Assembly: GCA_937880545.1 (NCBI GenBank)
Contig: CALFKA010000255.1
Span: 1 to 5,162 of the forward strand
DNA: 5,162 nt
Source: an uncultured Clostridia bacterium
Lineage (GTDB): Bacteria; Bacillota; Clostridia; Peptostreptococcales; Acidaminobacteraceae
Reading direction: 5' to 3'
Below are positions 1 to 5,162 of this stretch, piece after piece; within the stretch, counting starts at the first letter, position 1, and each line of letters opens with the position of its first letter. Made by a program: the position numbers and the translations under genes. A model generated the notes under the pieces. The model was not told where the DNA came from and did no database searches. It saw nothing but the letters and a program-made list of their open reading frames with translations.

Positions 1-34
1 GTGACTGGAGTTCAGACGTGTGCTCTTCCGATCT
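1..34 (+). other. Illumina TruSeq adapter (read-2 side), artefact
   Basis: The first 34 bases match the standard TruSeq read-2 adapter as I remember it, ending in GCTCTTCCGATCT. This is library sequence, not genome. It supplies a false in-frame GTG at 20 that makes the following truncated gene look as if it had its own start. Biological sequence begins at 35. Confidence 0.98.
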
Positions 35-280
35 GGCGGGGTTTTTGGTCAACTGAGATCCTTTATACCTATCATGATCCCGCTTATTACTAACTCAATT
101 TTGATGGCAGACAGCCTGGCCATTGCCATGACTAACAGGGGTTATGGGGCGAATAAGTCTATGACCATGCTGAAGGAAATGTCCTTTAAAAAGAGTGATG
201 CACTCGTTTTCGTGGGTATGTTGGTGTTTTTGGCTGGATTGATCTTTGTGAGGTTTGTTTTGAAGGGGGGTGTCCTATGA
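35..280 (+). CDS. ECF transporter T component (EcfT/CbiQ-like), 3' end only
   Basis: This is the C-terminal 81 residues of a gene cut off by the end of the insert; the true start lies outside the window. ECF transporters are membrane importers for vitamins, metals and related small molecules. The T component is the membrane scaffold that couples two ATPases to a substrate-binding S protein. The fragment shows the usual end of this family: a SFIPIMIPL segment, then ADSLAIAMTNRGYG, which fits the coupling-helix region carrying the Ala-Arg-Gly type motif (Asn-Arg-Gly here), then a basic linker and a final hydrophobic helix (about LVFVGMLVFLAGLIFVRFVL). The stop overlaps the next gene's start as ATGA. 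The neighbour is an ADP-ribosylglycohydrolase rather than truA or a ribosomal gene. This suggests a substrate-dedicated transporter rather than the shared housekeeping module. The substrate cannot be read from this fragment. Confidence 0.85.
   Translation, partial: GGVFGQLRSFIPIMIPLITNSILMADSLAIAMTNRGYGANKSMTMLKEMSFKKSDALVFVGMLVFLAGLIFVRFVLKGGVL
262..270 (+). promoter_or_regulatory. Shine-Dalgarno site of the ADP-ribosylglycohydrolase gene
   Basis: GAAGGGGGG lies 6 bases before the ATG at 277, inside the last codons of the transporter gene. Together with the ATGA overlap it supports that start and translational coupling to the upstream gene. Confidence 0.75.
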
Positions 281-1257
281 AAGCGATTTATGATGTGATC
301 GTAGCGCAAGCTTTTGGAGATGCTTTTGCCATGCCCTCCGAACAGATGACAAGGGAGCAGATCAAACGATGCTTTGGCTCTATCACTTCTTTGAGGGACG
401 GGCATCCGGAAAATATTGTCACGGGTGATTTAAAACGAGCAGAGGTAACGGATGATACCATCCTCAGCTTGCTGTTGGCAAAGCAGATGATAGATCATAA
501 AGGTCGGCTCGATGCAGCGATCTACATTCAGTATATTGAAGAGTGGATGCGCTCACACCCAACGAGAGAAAATATTATCGGGCCTAGCACAAAAAAGGCG
601 GTGTCGAATTTTCTAAATGGGATGGAGTTAGAAGACTTAGGTCTCATGGGAGAGACTAATGGTGCAGCCATGCGCATTTTGCCCATCGGTATCGTTTATG
701 ATTTTCGCAAGAAAAATTTTCTGGAAATGGTCTATGAAGCATCCCGGTCCACCCATAACACAACCATCGCAGTATCCTGTGCTGCAGCAGTCGCCACCTG
801 CATATCGTATGGTGTACGTGGGGGAAGAGATATTCATGAGATGATAGAAGAGGCGAAGAATAATGCGAAGGCTTCCAGAGTGTATGGGAGAGATCTTGGT
901 TATGCAAAGTTTGAAGAGCGCCTGGATATACTTTTTGAGTTGCTAGAGTGCCGGGACAGCTTGGAAGAGAAGCTTCGATTAATACATGAAGGATTTGGTA
1001 CCAGTTATCAAAGCATCGACTCGGTCACAGCTGCCTTGGCGATAGTGAAACTGACAGACGCTGATGTGAGCGAAGCGGTCGAAATAGCAGCGAACTTGGG
1101 AGGTGACACAGATACGATCGCCTCGATGGCGGCGGGCATATGCGCTTCATTACGCGGAATAGAGAGTATAGATCCAAAGGATATATCGGCAATTGAGCAG
1201 GCAAATGAGATTGATTTCTCTTATTACGAAAGGGAACTCAGTGTTTACGTGGAGTAG
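277..1257 (+). CDS. ADP-ribosylglycohydrolase family protein (ADPRH/DraG type)
   Basis: A complete 326-residue protein of usual length for this family of Mg-dependent hydrolases, which cleave ADP-ribose from proteins, nucleic acids or small molecules, or act on related N-glycosides. The binuclear metal and substrate motifs are all present in order: GDAFAMPSE at residues 14-22 (with the acidic Glu22), TDDT at 58-61, TNGAAMR at 127-133, STHNT at 158-162 and GGDTDT at 275-280 followed by a Gly/Ala-rich helix. The active site therefore looks intact. There is no signal peptide, so it should be cytosolic. The start is fixed by a strong ribosome site and a 4-base ATGA overlap with the transporter gene. 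The physical link suggests that its substrate is an imported nucleoside-like or ADP-ribosyl compound, rather than a nitrogenase regulator as for classical DraG; this is inference. The gene looks more AT-rich than the reductase operon downstream. The family assignment is firm; the substrate is unknown. Confidence 0.95.
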   Translation: MKAIYDVIVAQAFGDAFAMPSEQMTREQIKRCFGSITSLRDGHPENIVTGDLKRAEVTDDTILSLLLAKQMIDHKGRLDAAIYIQYIEEWMRSHPTRENIIGPSTKKAVSNFLNGMELEDLGLMGETNGAAMRILPIGIVYDFRKKNFLEMVYEASRSTHNTTIAVSCAAAVATCISYGVRGGRDIHEMIEEAKNNAKASRVYGRDLGYAKFEERLDILFELLECRDSLEEKLRLIHEGFGTSYQSIDSVTAALAIVKLTDADVSEAVEIAANLGGDTDTIASMAAGICASLRGIESIDPKDISAIEQANEIDFSYYERELSVYVE

Positions 1258-1291
1258 TCGATAGACGGCTGATGTACTCTCGTGGTGTGAT

Positions 1292-1336
1292 AAGAAAAGA
1301 CCTTGACCATCTGTCTTTGTGAAGATGGTTTTTCTT
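1292..1336 (+). terminator. Intrinsic terminator after the hydrolase gene
   Basis: ACCATCT at 1306-1312 pairs with AGATGGT at 1323-1329, and the loop side can add TC/GA around a bulged G. A T-rich tract TTTTCTT follows at 1330-1336. AAGAAAA at 1292-1298 complements that tract, so the stem could extend across a 7-base bulge, or the element could work weakly in the other direction. It lies 49 bases after the hydrolase stop (counted from the inner stem) and ends the transporter/hydrolase unit. Confidence 0.75.
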
Positions 1337-1454
1337 ATAATATGAAACACTTTTTATGGGCTAACATGCTGCTGTGATTTTGCGGATAGAGTGTCTTAAA
1401 TGTTTAGATTATGGACCTCTGTTCTTAGGTCAGATATCAAGAGAAGGTGCTTTG

Positions 1455-1463
1455 TGCTAAAAT
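1455..1463 (+). promoter_or_regulatory. Extended -10 promoter of the VanZ/reductase operon
   Basis: TGCTAAAAT gives a TGn extension and a -10 hexamer that matches TATAAT at 5 of 6 positions. At 17-base spacing the -35 position (1435-1440, TATCAA) is poor, as is often the case with extended -10 promoters. Transcription would start about 1469-1471, at the ATG of the next gene. The rest of 1258-1469, apart from the terminator, shows no gene. Confidence 0.55.
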
Positions 1464-1469
1464 AGATTC

Positions 1470-1916
1470 ATGGATAAAAAAAGAAGGGCCCGCTGGGGTG
1501 CCGTTTTATATATACTCGTACTCTTTCAGGTGATCGTACTTAAGAAGGTTCCCTTTTGGAATCTGCGATGGCTACAGGGGTGGAGATTCAGAGGATGGGA
1601 CCACACTCATCTCGAACTCTTCTTTACGATTGACAACTTCATCTATGCCGTACTCCGGGGAAATATTTCCTGGACATATTTTCTTACAAATATTGTCGGC
1701 AACGTGCTGTTGTTTGTCCCCCTGGGGTATCTCCTCATAAGAGGCACGCGGGGAAGATTCTTCGTTGTACTCTTTATGGGGCTTCTTGTGATCATGTTTT
1801 TTGAGATAGTACAGCTCTTCAGCGGACTCGGCGTCTTTGACGTCGATGATATCTTTCTCAACATGGTCGGTATTATCATTGGGTACATATTCGCTGCAGG
1901 GGGAGGGAGAAAATGA
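1470..1916 (+). CDS. VanZ-like family membrane protein
   Basis: A 148-residue membrane protein with the VanZ family signature: TNIVGNVLLFVPLGYLL (about residues 73-89), FEIVQ (111-115) and DVDDIFLNMVGIIIGY (124-139). Hydrophobic helices lie at roughly 11-28, 72-90, 97-115 and 128-145, after a short basic N terminus (DKKRRAR). VanZ itself gives low-level teicoplanin resistance in enterococci by an unclear mechanism. Most chromosomal relatives have no known role, so no resistance function should be assumed here. An in-frame TAA at 1458 rules out any earlier start, and no usual ribosome site precedes ATG 1470. The GAGAAGGTG at 1441-1449 is about 20 bases away, too far. The message may therefore be leaderless. 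The last codons overlap the reductase gene as ATGA, so the two are expected to be co-translated. Confidence 0.9.
   Translation: MDKKRRARWGAVLYILVLFQVIVLKKVPFWNLRWLQGWRFRGWDHTHLELFFTIDNFIYAVLRGNISWTYFLTNIVGNVLLFVPLGYLLIRGTRGRFFVVLFMGLLVIMFFEIVQLFSGLGVFDVDDIFLNMVGIIIGYIFAAGGGRK
1899..1909 (+). promoter_or_regulatory. Shine-Dalgarno site of the aldo/keto reductase gene
   Basis: A purine run (GGGGGAGGGAG) ends 3 bases before the ATG at 1913, with its GGAGGG core about 5 bases away. It lies within the end of the VanZ-like gene and fixes the reductase start. Confidence 0.7.
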
Positions 1917-3028
1917 ATTACAGAACATTTGGAAGCACCGGTAAAAAAGTTTCGGTCCTCGGATTCGGCATGATGCGTCTGCCACTATTAAAAGCAGACG
2001 ACCCCTCGTCAATCAATACGAAACAAGCGATGCGTATGGTAGAGGAAGCGCTCGCCGGTGGGATCAACTATTTTGATACAGCCTGGCCTTATCACAAAGG
2101 GCAGAGCGAGATCTTTTTGGGAGAGGCGCTCAAAGGCAAACACGATGTCTTTGTCGCTGACAAAGCGCCTGTCTGGGAAATCGAATCCCACGAAGATTTT
2201 GAGCGTACTCTCGATGAACAGCTTCGAAAACTTCAAAGAGACCATATCGATTTCTACCTGCTCCATGCACTCGGTCAGGAGCGTTGGGACAACGTCAAGA
2301 AAATTGACCTGCTCGAAGCGGTGGTAAAAGCAAAGAAAGCAGGCAAGATTGGTCACATAGGGTTTTCCTTCCATGACACGAAAGATGTGTTCTTGGATAT
2401 TCTTAACCACTTCGCATGGGACTTCTGCCAGGTGCAGATGAACTACATCGATGTCGATTACCAGGCAACTTTGGACGGCATCCATCAGGCGGCTGCCAAG
2501 GGAATGGGCGTTGTCATCATGGAACCCCTGAGGGGGGGCAAACTGGCCACACCCCCTGAGCGGGTCCTAGATGTCCTCGGCAGTGAGAAGAACCCTGTTC
2601 AGTGGGGACTCGACTTTCTCTGGAATATGCCGGAGGTGAGCTTACTGCTCAGCGGCATGAGTCATCTAGATCATGTCAAAGACAACCTGGTCTATGCAGG
2701 GCAGTCCGCGGTAGGAAAGCTTGGCACAAAAGAACTGGAGACGCTGAAGGAAGCTCGGCACATCTTCCAGACGATGTCGAAGGTGGCCTGCACACGCTGT
2801 GAATACTGCATGCCCTGTCCGTTCGGGCTTGATATCCCGGGAATCTTCGATATCTACAATGCGACAGCTCTGGAATCAAAGGAGCAGATGAAGACGCAGT
2901 ACTATGACCTGCAGAAACAGGCATCGGACTGCACAGAGTGTGGCCACTGCTTCCCGCAGTGCCCACAGTTCATACCAATTCCTGAGGAGATGAAACGCAT
3001 TACAGACTATTTTGAGAAAGAGGCTTAA
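1913..3028 (+). CDS. Aldo/keto reductase with C-terminal 4Fe-4S ferredoxin domain
   Basis: A 371-residue cytosolic oxidoreductase of the COG1453-like group, common in anaerobes. Residues 1-285 form an aldo/keto reductase barrel: it opens with YRTFGSTGKKVSVLGFG, and the catalytic tetrad is visible as Asp55, Tyr60, Lys84 and His118. VIMEPLRGGKLA (201-212) and LLSGMSHLDHVKDNL (245-259) are typical of the group and belong to the later barrel strands and cofactor region. The C-terminal part carries two Cys clusters. The first is C293, C296, C299, C302 followed by Pro. The second is C340, C343, C346, C350 followed by Pro. They should bind one or two 4Fe-4S centres and suggest electron exchange between NAD(P)H or a substrate and a ferredoxin-like partner. 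All cysteines and tetrad residues are intact. The substrate is unknown. The gene overlaps the VanZ-like gene by 4 bases, and the next gene starts one base after its stop, so it is the middle gene of a tight operon. Confidence 0.95.
   Translation: MNYRTFGSTGKKVSVLGFGMMRLPLLKADDPSSINTKQAMRMVEEALAGGINYFDTAWPYHKGQSEIFLGEALKGKHDVFVADKAPVWEIESHEDFERTLDEQLRKLQRDHIDFYLLHALGQERWDNVKKIDLLEAVVKAKKAGKIGHIGFSFHDTKDVFLDILNHFAWDFCQVQMNYIDVDYQATLDGIHQAAAKGMGVVIMEPLRGGKLATPPERVLDVLGSEKNPVQWGLDFLWNMPEVSLLLSGMSHLDHVKDNLVYAGQSAVGKLGTKELETLKEARHIFQTMSKVACTRCEYCMPCPFGLDIPGIFDIYNATALESKEQMKTQYYDLQKQASDCTECGHCFPQCPQFIPIPEEMKRITDYFEKEA
3018..3023 (+). promoter_or_regulatory. Shine-Dalgarno site that selects a TTG start at 3030
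   Basis: AAGAGG ends 6 bases before TTG at 3030. The alternatives are weaker: TTG at 3012 lies upstream of this site and well inside the reductase gene, and ATG at 3045 has no purine-rich site before it. This decides the start of the following membrane protein gene. Confidence 0.65.
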
Positions 3029-3029
3029 C

Positions 3030-3827
3030 TTGGCGAATGAGCGCATGATCCGCCGAATCGCCTACATCGTCATCACATTTCTGGTGGCGCTGGGGTGGTT
3101 GCGTGAACTGTTATACTTCATCCCATTTTCACCGACATATGTTACATGGGCGATATTGGGCATGCTTGTCATCGTCGGTCTTGTGTTTGACAAAGCTAGG
3201 CTCCCTTATAAACTGCCCCTTTTCTACCTTGTCAGTCAGATTTTCTTCTGGGAGCTGAGCTCGCTTATCCGTCTGCCCGGACTGGCGGCCAGTGCCATGC
3301 GTCCGGTCTTTCTGATCCTGCTTCTGCTGATACTAGAGGGGAAGAGAGCGGTACGCCTATGTTGTCCGGGAAGACTTGGCGACCGAGTGCATGTCACCCG
3401 CCGTCTACCGGGTTTTCTGGGGAGACTTCGCTGGACGAAACTCTCTCTCCTTGGCGCCGTTGCCCTGTATCTGGGCATGAGTCTTGCCATATGGCTGACC
3501 CGCGGAAACGTGGGCAACTTGGCGATGAAGAATCCGATGCAGCTGGCCGATGGACTCTTAAGCGCCGTGATGATTCTTTTTTATCACTTTGTGGGTCCGC
3601 TCCTGCTGATTGAACAGCGAGTCGATGAAGAGAGTAGCCGAGTTCTTCTGGTCCTCTTTTTCGCCTTTCCTTTTGCCGGGCTCTTCACAGGAATCGTCTC
3701 GCTCATCTACGCCTGGTTTGTGGTGAGAAGTCTTCAGGAGACAAAGGGACTCCTTGCAGCCATCGTGTTGACGCTTGGCTATGCGATGGGCCTTCTCCTG
3801 CCACTTCAGAGTTTCCTTCTGTCATGA
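3030..3827 (+). CDS. Unrecognised polytopic membrane protein
   Basis: I do not recognise the family. From TTG 3030 the protein has 265 residues; an ATG at 3045 would remove five. It is strongly hydrophobic, with likely helices at about 10-30, 36-53, 61-80, 84-102, 138-156, 172-193, 204-231 and 240-263, so seven or eight membrane spans. No signal peptidase, lipobox, ATP-binding or catalytic motif is visible. A loop around 157-171 is Asn-rich, and there are charged residues in or next to helices (Arg25, Glu26, Glu75, Arg81). Residues about 104-137 are unusually rich in Arg and Gly and read better in the next frame (see the separate entry), so this part of the protein may be wrong or recently altered. 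The gene follows the reductase with a 1-base gap and ends at a strong terminator. It is therefore the last gene of the VanZ/reductase operon and may work at the membrane with them; this is inference. Confidence 0.75.
   Translation: MANERMIRRIAYIVITFLVALGWLRELLYFIPFSPTYVTWAILGMLVIVGLVFDKARLPYKLPLFYLVSQIFFWELSSLIRLPGLAASAMRPVFLILLLLILEGKRAVRLCCPGRLGDRVHVTRRLPGFLGRLRWTKLSLLGAVALYLGMSLAIWLTRGNVGNLAMKNPMQLADGLLSAVMILFYHFVGPLLLIEQRVDEESSRVLLVLFFAFPFAGLFTGIVSLIYAWFVVRSLQETKGLLAAIVLTLGYAMGLLLPLQSFLLS
3338..3448 (+). other. Segment with probable compensating frameshifts inside the membrane protein gene
   Basis: In the gene's frame this stretch encodes an Arg-rich string with G at the second codon position in about half the codons, which is unlike a normal protein. 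In the +1 frame the same bases give a balanced sequence (YAYVVREDLATEC, then MSPAVYRVFWGDFAG) with G common at codon position 1. That frame is open only from 3337 to the TGA at 3478. Removing one G from the GGGG at 3338-3341 would enter it. Adding one A to the AAA at 3438-3440, or removing one CT from the CTCTCTCT run after it, would return to the main frame. The cause may be sequencing error or a true pair of mutations. Confidence 0.5.
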
Positions 3828-3828
3828 T

Positions 3829-3868
3829 AAAAAAAGCCGGCGAACCACGGAGGTAGCCGGCGATTTTT
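3829..3868. terminator. Bidirectional intrinsic terminator between convergent genes
   Basis: GCCGGC at 3836-3841 pairs with GCCGGC at 3856-3861, with an inner ACC/GGT pairing, giving a GC-rich hairpin. It is preceded by seven A (3829-3835) and followed by five T (3864-3868), so each strand has a U-tract after the stem. It starts one base after the membrane protein stop on the plus strand and 21 bases after the aminotransferase stop on the minus strand. Confidence 0.93.
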
Positions 3869-3889
3869 CCTTATGATGCGAATGCCGGG

Positions 3890-5065
3890 TTACCCCTCCA
3901 TTCGCTTTTTTAATGCCCTTGCCACTCTTTCAAGACCTTCTTCGAGACGTGCTCTGGGGGTGGCGATATTCCATCTCATGAAGCCCACGCCTTCTTTTCC
4001 GAACATCTCTCCGCAGTTGAGGAAGATATTTGCCTCTTTCAGGAAGAATCTTCTCAGTTCCGCCTGTGTCAGTCCCAATTCTCTGCAATCGATCCACATG
4101 AGGAAGGTTGACTCAGGTTCGATGAGCCGAATAGGGGAGAGGCGTTTTTCTATGAAGTCCCGCAGGAAGGCGAGATTGCTTTGGAGGTAACTCATCATCT
4201 CCTGATACCACCCTTCACACTCGCTGAAAGCGGAGATATTGGCGACCACACCAAAGAGTTGGGTCAGGGGGATATCCCACTTATTTTCTAAGTCCAGGTA
4301 AAGTTTCTTCTGCTCTTCATTTCGCATATAGATGTAGGCTGCGTGGAGCGCGGCCAAGTTGAAGGTCTTGCCGGAAGAGTAGAAACTCGTCGTAATCTGC
4401 GCCGCTTTGTCATTTAGTGTATGAAGAGGGATGTGTTTTCCCTTGAGGATCAGATCACTGTGGATCTCATCACTTAAGATATGCACCTGATGCTCATAAC
4501 ACAGGTCCACGAGCTTTGTCAGCTCTTCTTCATTCCAGACGCGACCCACCGGGTTATGGGGGGAGCAGAGGATCATGTATTTGACATTTTCACTCTTCAG
4601 TTTCTCTTCGAGATCGTCAAAGTCCATCTCGTAGCGCCCGTCTTTTAGGACGAGAGGATTGTCAACTCTCTTGAGTTTCAGCTTTTCTATGATGGAGTAG
4701 AAAGGGAAGTATACGGGGGGTTGCACCAGCACGCCGTCCCCTTCCTGGCAGTCACATGCCAGCACATGCAGGAGTGCATGGACTACATTTTGGGCGGGAG
4801 CCAGAAGATCGGGATTCATGGGGGTGCCGTGGCGCCTTGTGTGCCACTCGGCAAAGGTAGTATAAAAGCGAGGGTCGACGGAAGTATAGCCATAATAAGG
4901 ATGTGCGGCTCGCCTTCTGAGTGCCTCTACGATAGGCTCCGCCACCGGAAGATCCATGTCCGCTACCCAAAACGGAAGCGTGTCTTCATTCCCCTGCGCT
5001 TGAGCGACTTCATACTTTACGCTGAAATAGGGTGTTCTGTCGTCTAATTGATCAAACCTGCTCAT
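3890..5065 (-). CDS. patB: MalY/PatB-type PLP aminotransferase / cysteine-S-conjugate beta-lyase
   Basis: A complete 391-residue fold-type I PLP enzyme of the MalY/PatB group. Characterised members cleave C-S bonds in cystathionine or cysteine conjugates to give pyruvate, ammonia and a thiol, and some also act as aminotransferases or regulators. Group motifs are present in order: LPFWVADMDLPVAEPI (30-45), YYGYT (57-61), GDGVLVQPPVYFPF (109-122), SPHNPVGRVW (168-177, with Asn171), SDEIHSDL (198-205, with Asp199 for the PLP ring), SSGKTFNLA (230-238, PLP lysine Lys233), FLMWIDCRELG (321-331), and GFMRWNIATPRA (361-372, with Arg364 for the substrate carboxylate). The length is normal and the active site is complete. 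The start has AGGAGG 4 bases upstream and its own promoter. It is monocistronic, convergent with the plus-strand operon and separated from it by a two-way terminator. Sulfur amino acid metabolism is the likely role; the exact substrate, and whether PatB or MalY is the better name, cannot be told. Confidence 0.93.
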   Translation of the reverse strand: MSRFDQLDDRTPYFSVKYEVAQAQGNEDTLPFWVADMDLPVAEPIVEALRRRAAHPYYGYTSVDPRFYTTFAEWHTRRHGTPMNPDLLAPAQNVVHALLHVLACDCQEGDGVLVQPPVYFPFYSIIEKLKLKRVDNPLVLKDGRYEMDFDDLEEKLKSENVKYMILCSPHNPVGRVWNEEELTKLVDLCYEHQVHILSDEIHSDLILKGKHIPLHTLNDKAAQITTSFYSSGKTFNLAALHAAYIYMRNEEQKKLYLDLENKWDIPLTQLFGVVANISAFSECEGWYQEMMSYLQSNLAFLRDFIEKRLSPIRLIEPESTFLMWIDCRELGLTQAELRRFFLKEANIFLNCGEMFGKEGVGFMRWNIATPRARLEEGLERVARALKKRMEG

Positions 5066-5069
5066 TGTT

Positions 5070-5075
5070 CCTCCT
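5070..5075 (-). promoter_or_regulatory. Shine-Dalgarno site of the C-S lyase gene
   Basis: CCTCCT on the plus strand reads AGGAGG on the minus strand, 4 bases before the ATG at 5065-5063. A consensus site that supports this start. Confidence 0.85.
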
Positions 5076-5086
5076 GTTCTGCTATT

Positions 5087-5095
5087 ATTGTAGCA
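5087..5095 (-). promoter_or_regulatory. Extended -10 promoter of the C-S lyase gene
   Basis: On the minus strand this reads TGCTACAAT: a TGn extension plus TACAAT (5 of 6 to consensus). Transcription should start near 5080, leaving a leader of about 15 bases that includes the ribosome site. The -35 position at 17-base spacing (5110-5115) is at the insert edge and does not match consensus. Confidence 0.6.
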
Positions 5096-5101
5096 TGCTC
5101 G

Positions 5102-5110
5102 TGCTATAAT
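5102..5110 (+). promoter_or_regulatory. Extended -10 promoter facing rightward, gene lost beyond the insert
   Basis: TGCTATAAT holds a perfect TATAAT with a TGn extension. It points to the right end, where the insert stops 5 bases later, so any gene it serves is missing. Its -35 position (5082-5087, CTATTA) is poor and overlaps the -10 of the leftward promoter. Confidence 0.5.
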
Positions 5111-5115
5111 AGCCG

Positions 5116-5162
5116 AGATCGGAAGAGCGTCGTGTAGGGAAAGAGTGTAGATCTCGGTGGTC
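5116..5162 (+). other. Illumina TruSeq adapter (universal/P5 side, reverse complement), artefact
   Basis: The last 47 bases start with AGATCGGAAGAGCGTCGTG and continue as the reverse complement of the TruSeq universal adapter, as I remember it. This is library sequence, not genome; biological sequence ends at 5115. Confidence 0.98.

Larger units (their letters stand above)
5081..5113. repeat. Inverted repeat spanning the divergent -10 elements
   Basis: GCTATTAT (5081-5088) is the reverse complement of ATAATAGC (5106-5113). Inside, TAGCA (5091-5095) is the reverse complement of TGCTA (5102-5106). The arms contain the two opposed -10 elements. The symmetry may simply reflect two similar promoters back to back, or may form an operator. 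Confidence 0.6.

Noticed and set aside
20..34. GTG start for the first reading frame
   Set aside because: It lies wholly within adapter sequence; the real gene start is outside the insert.
1303..1341. Promoter with TTGACC at 1303-1308 and TATAAT at 1336-1341
   Set aside because: The spacer is 27 bases, too long, and the elements sit within the terminator hairpin and T-tract.
1448..1534. Small reading frame from GTG 1448 with AGAAGG-like site before it
   Set aside because: It overlaps the VanZ-like gene almost entirely in another frame, has no protein-like features, and its spacing to the ribosome-like site is too short.
1470..1916. Glycopeptide resistance gene vanZ
   Set aside because: Only family-level similarity is seen and no other van genes are present; most chromosomal VanZ-like proteins are not resistance determinants.
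1572..2012. Long open frames on the minus strand, here and at 2009-2485
   Set aside because: They are antisense to well-supported genes, have no family resemblance or ribosome site, and look like shadows.
2525..2556. G7 run with nearby C5 run and repeated CCCCTGAG, a possible hairpin
   Set aside because: The bases encode the conserved MEPLRGGKLA region of the reductase in an intact frame and have no T-tract, so coding constraint explains them.
4363..4371. Gly in place of the usual Ser just before the PLP lysine of the C-S lyase
   Set aside because: The residue directly before the lysine varies among fold-type I enzymes, and the lysine and other key residues are intact, so this is not evidence of lost activity.

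Overview
The window looks like DNA from an anaerobic or fermentative Bacillota (Clostridia-like) bacterium. Support comes from the gene families (ECF-type transporter, VanZ-like protein, ferredoxin-type aldo/keto reductase of the COG1453 kind, MalY/PatB-type C-S lyase), purine-rich Shine-Dalgarno sites, 4-base ATGA gene overlaps and extended -10 promoters. This is inferred from gene content; no species can be named. The first and last bases are not genomic: 1-34 and 5116-5162 are Illumina TruSeq adapter sequences, so the biological insert is only 35-5115.

Region 1 (35-1336, plus strand): the 3' end of a gene for an EcfT/CbiQ-like transmembrane component of an ECF vitamin/nucleoside-type importer. 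It overlaps by ATGA with a complete ADP-ribosylglycohydrolase family gene, and a hairpin-plus-T-tract terminator closes the unit. The two genes are probably co-transcribed and translationally coupled, which suggests that the hydrolase acts on, or downstream of, whatever the transporter brings in.

Region 2 (1455-3868, plus strand): a three-gene operon starting at an extended -10 promoter so close to the first ATG that its mRNA may be leaderless. The genes are a VanZ-like membrane protein (ATGA overlap with the next), an aldo/keto reductase with a C-terminal two-cluster 4Fe-4S domain, and an unrecognised 7-8-helix membrane protein that starts at TTG one base after the reductase stop. Inside the last gene, about 100 bp reads better in the neighbouring frame, which suggests a pair of compensating indels.

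Region 3 (3829-5115, minus strand): a MalY/PatB-type PLP-dependent aminotransferase/C-S lyase, convergent with region 2 and sharing a bidirectional terminator with it. Its promoter lies in a short inverted repeat that also carries a rightward extended -10, pointing to a divergent gene lost beyond the end of the insert.

No tRNA, rRNA, CRISPR array, insertion sequence or phage feature was seen. The only gene-free stretch of any length is 1258-1469, which holds a terminator and a promoter. I did not find a clear new defence or mobile system. The points most worth following are the ECF/ADP-ribosylhydrolase coupling, the frame anomaly, the possible leaderless start and the overlapping divergent promoters.
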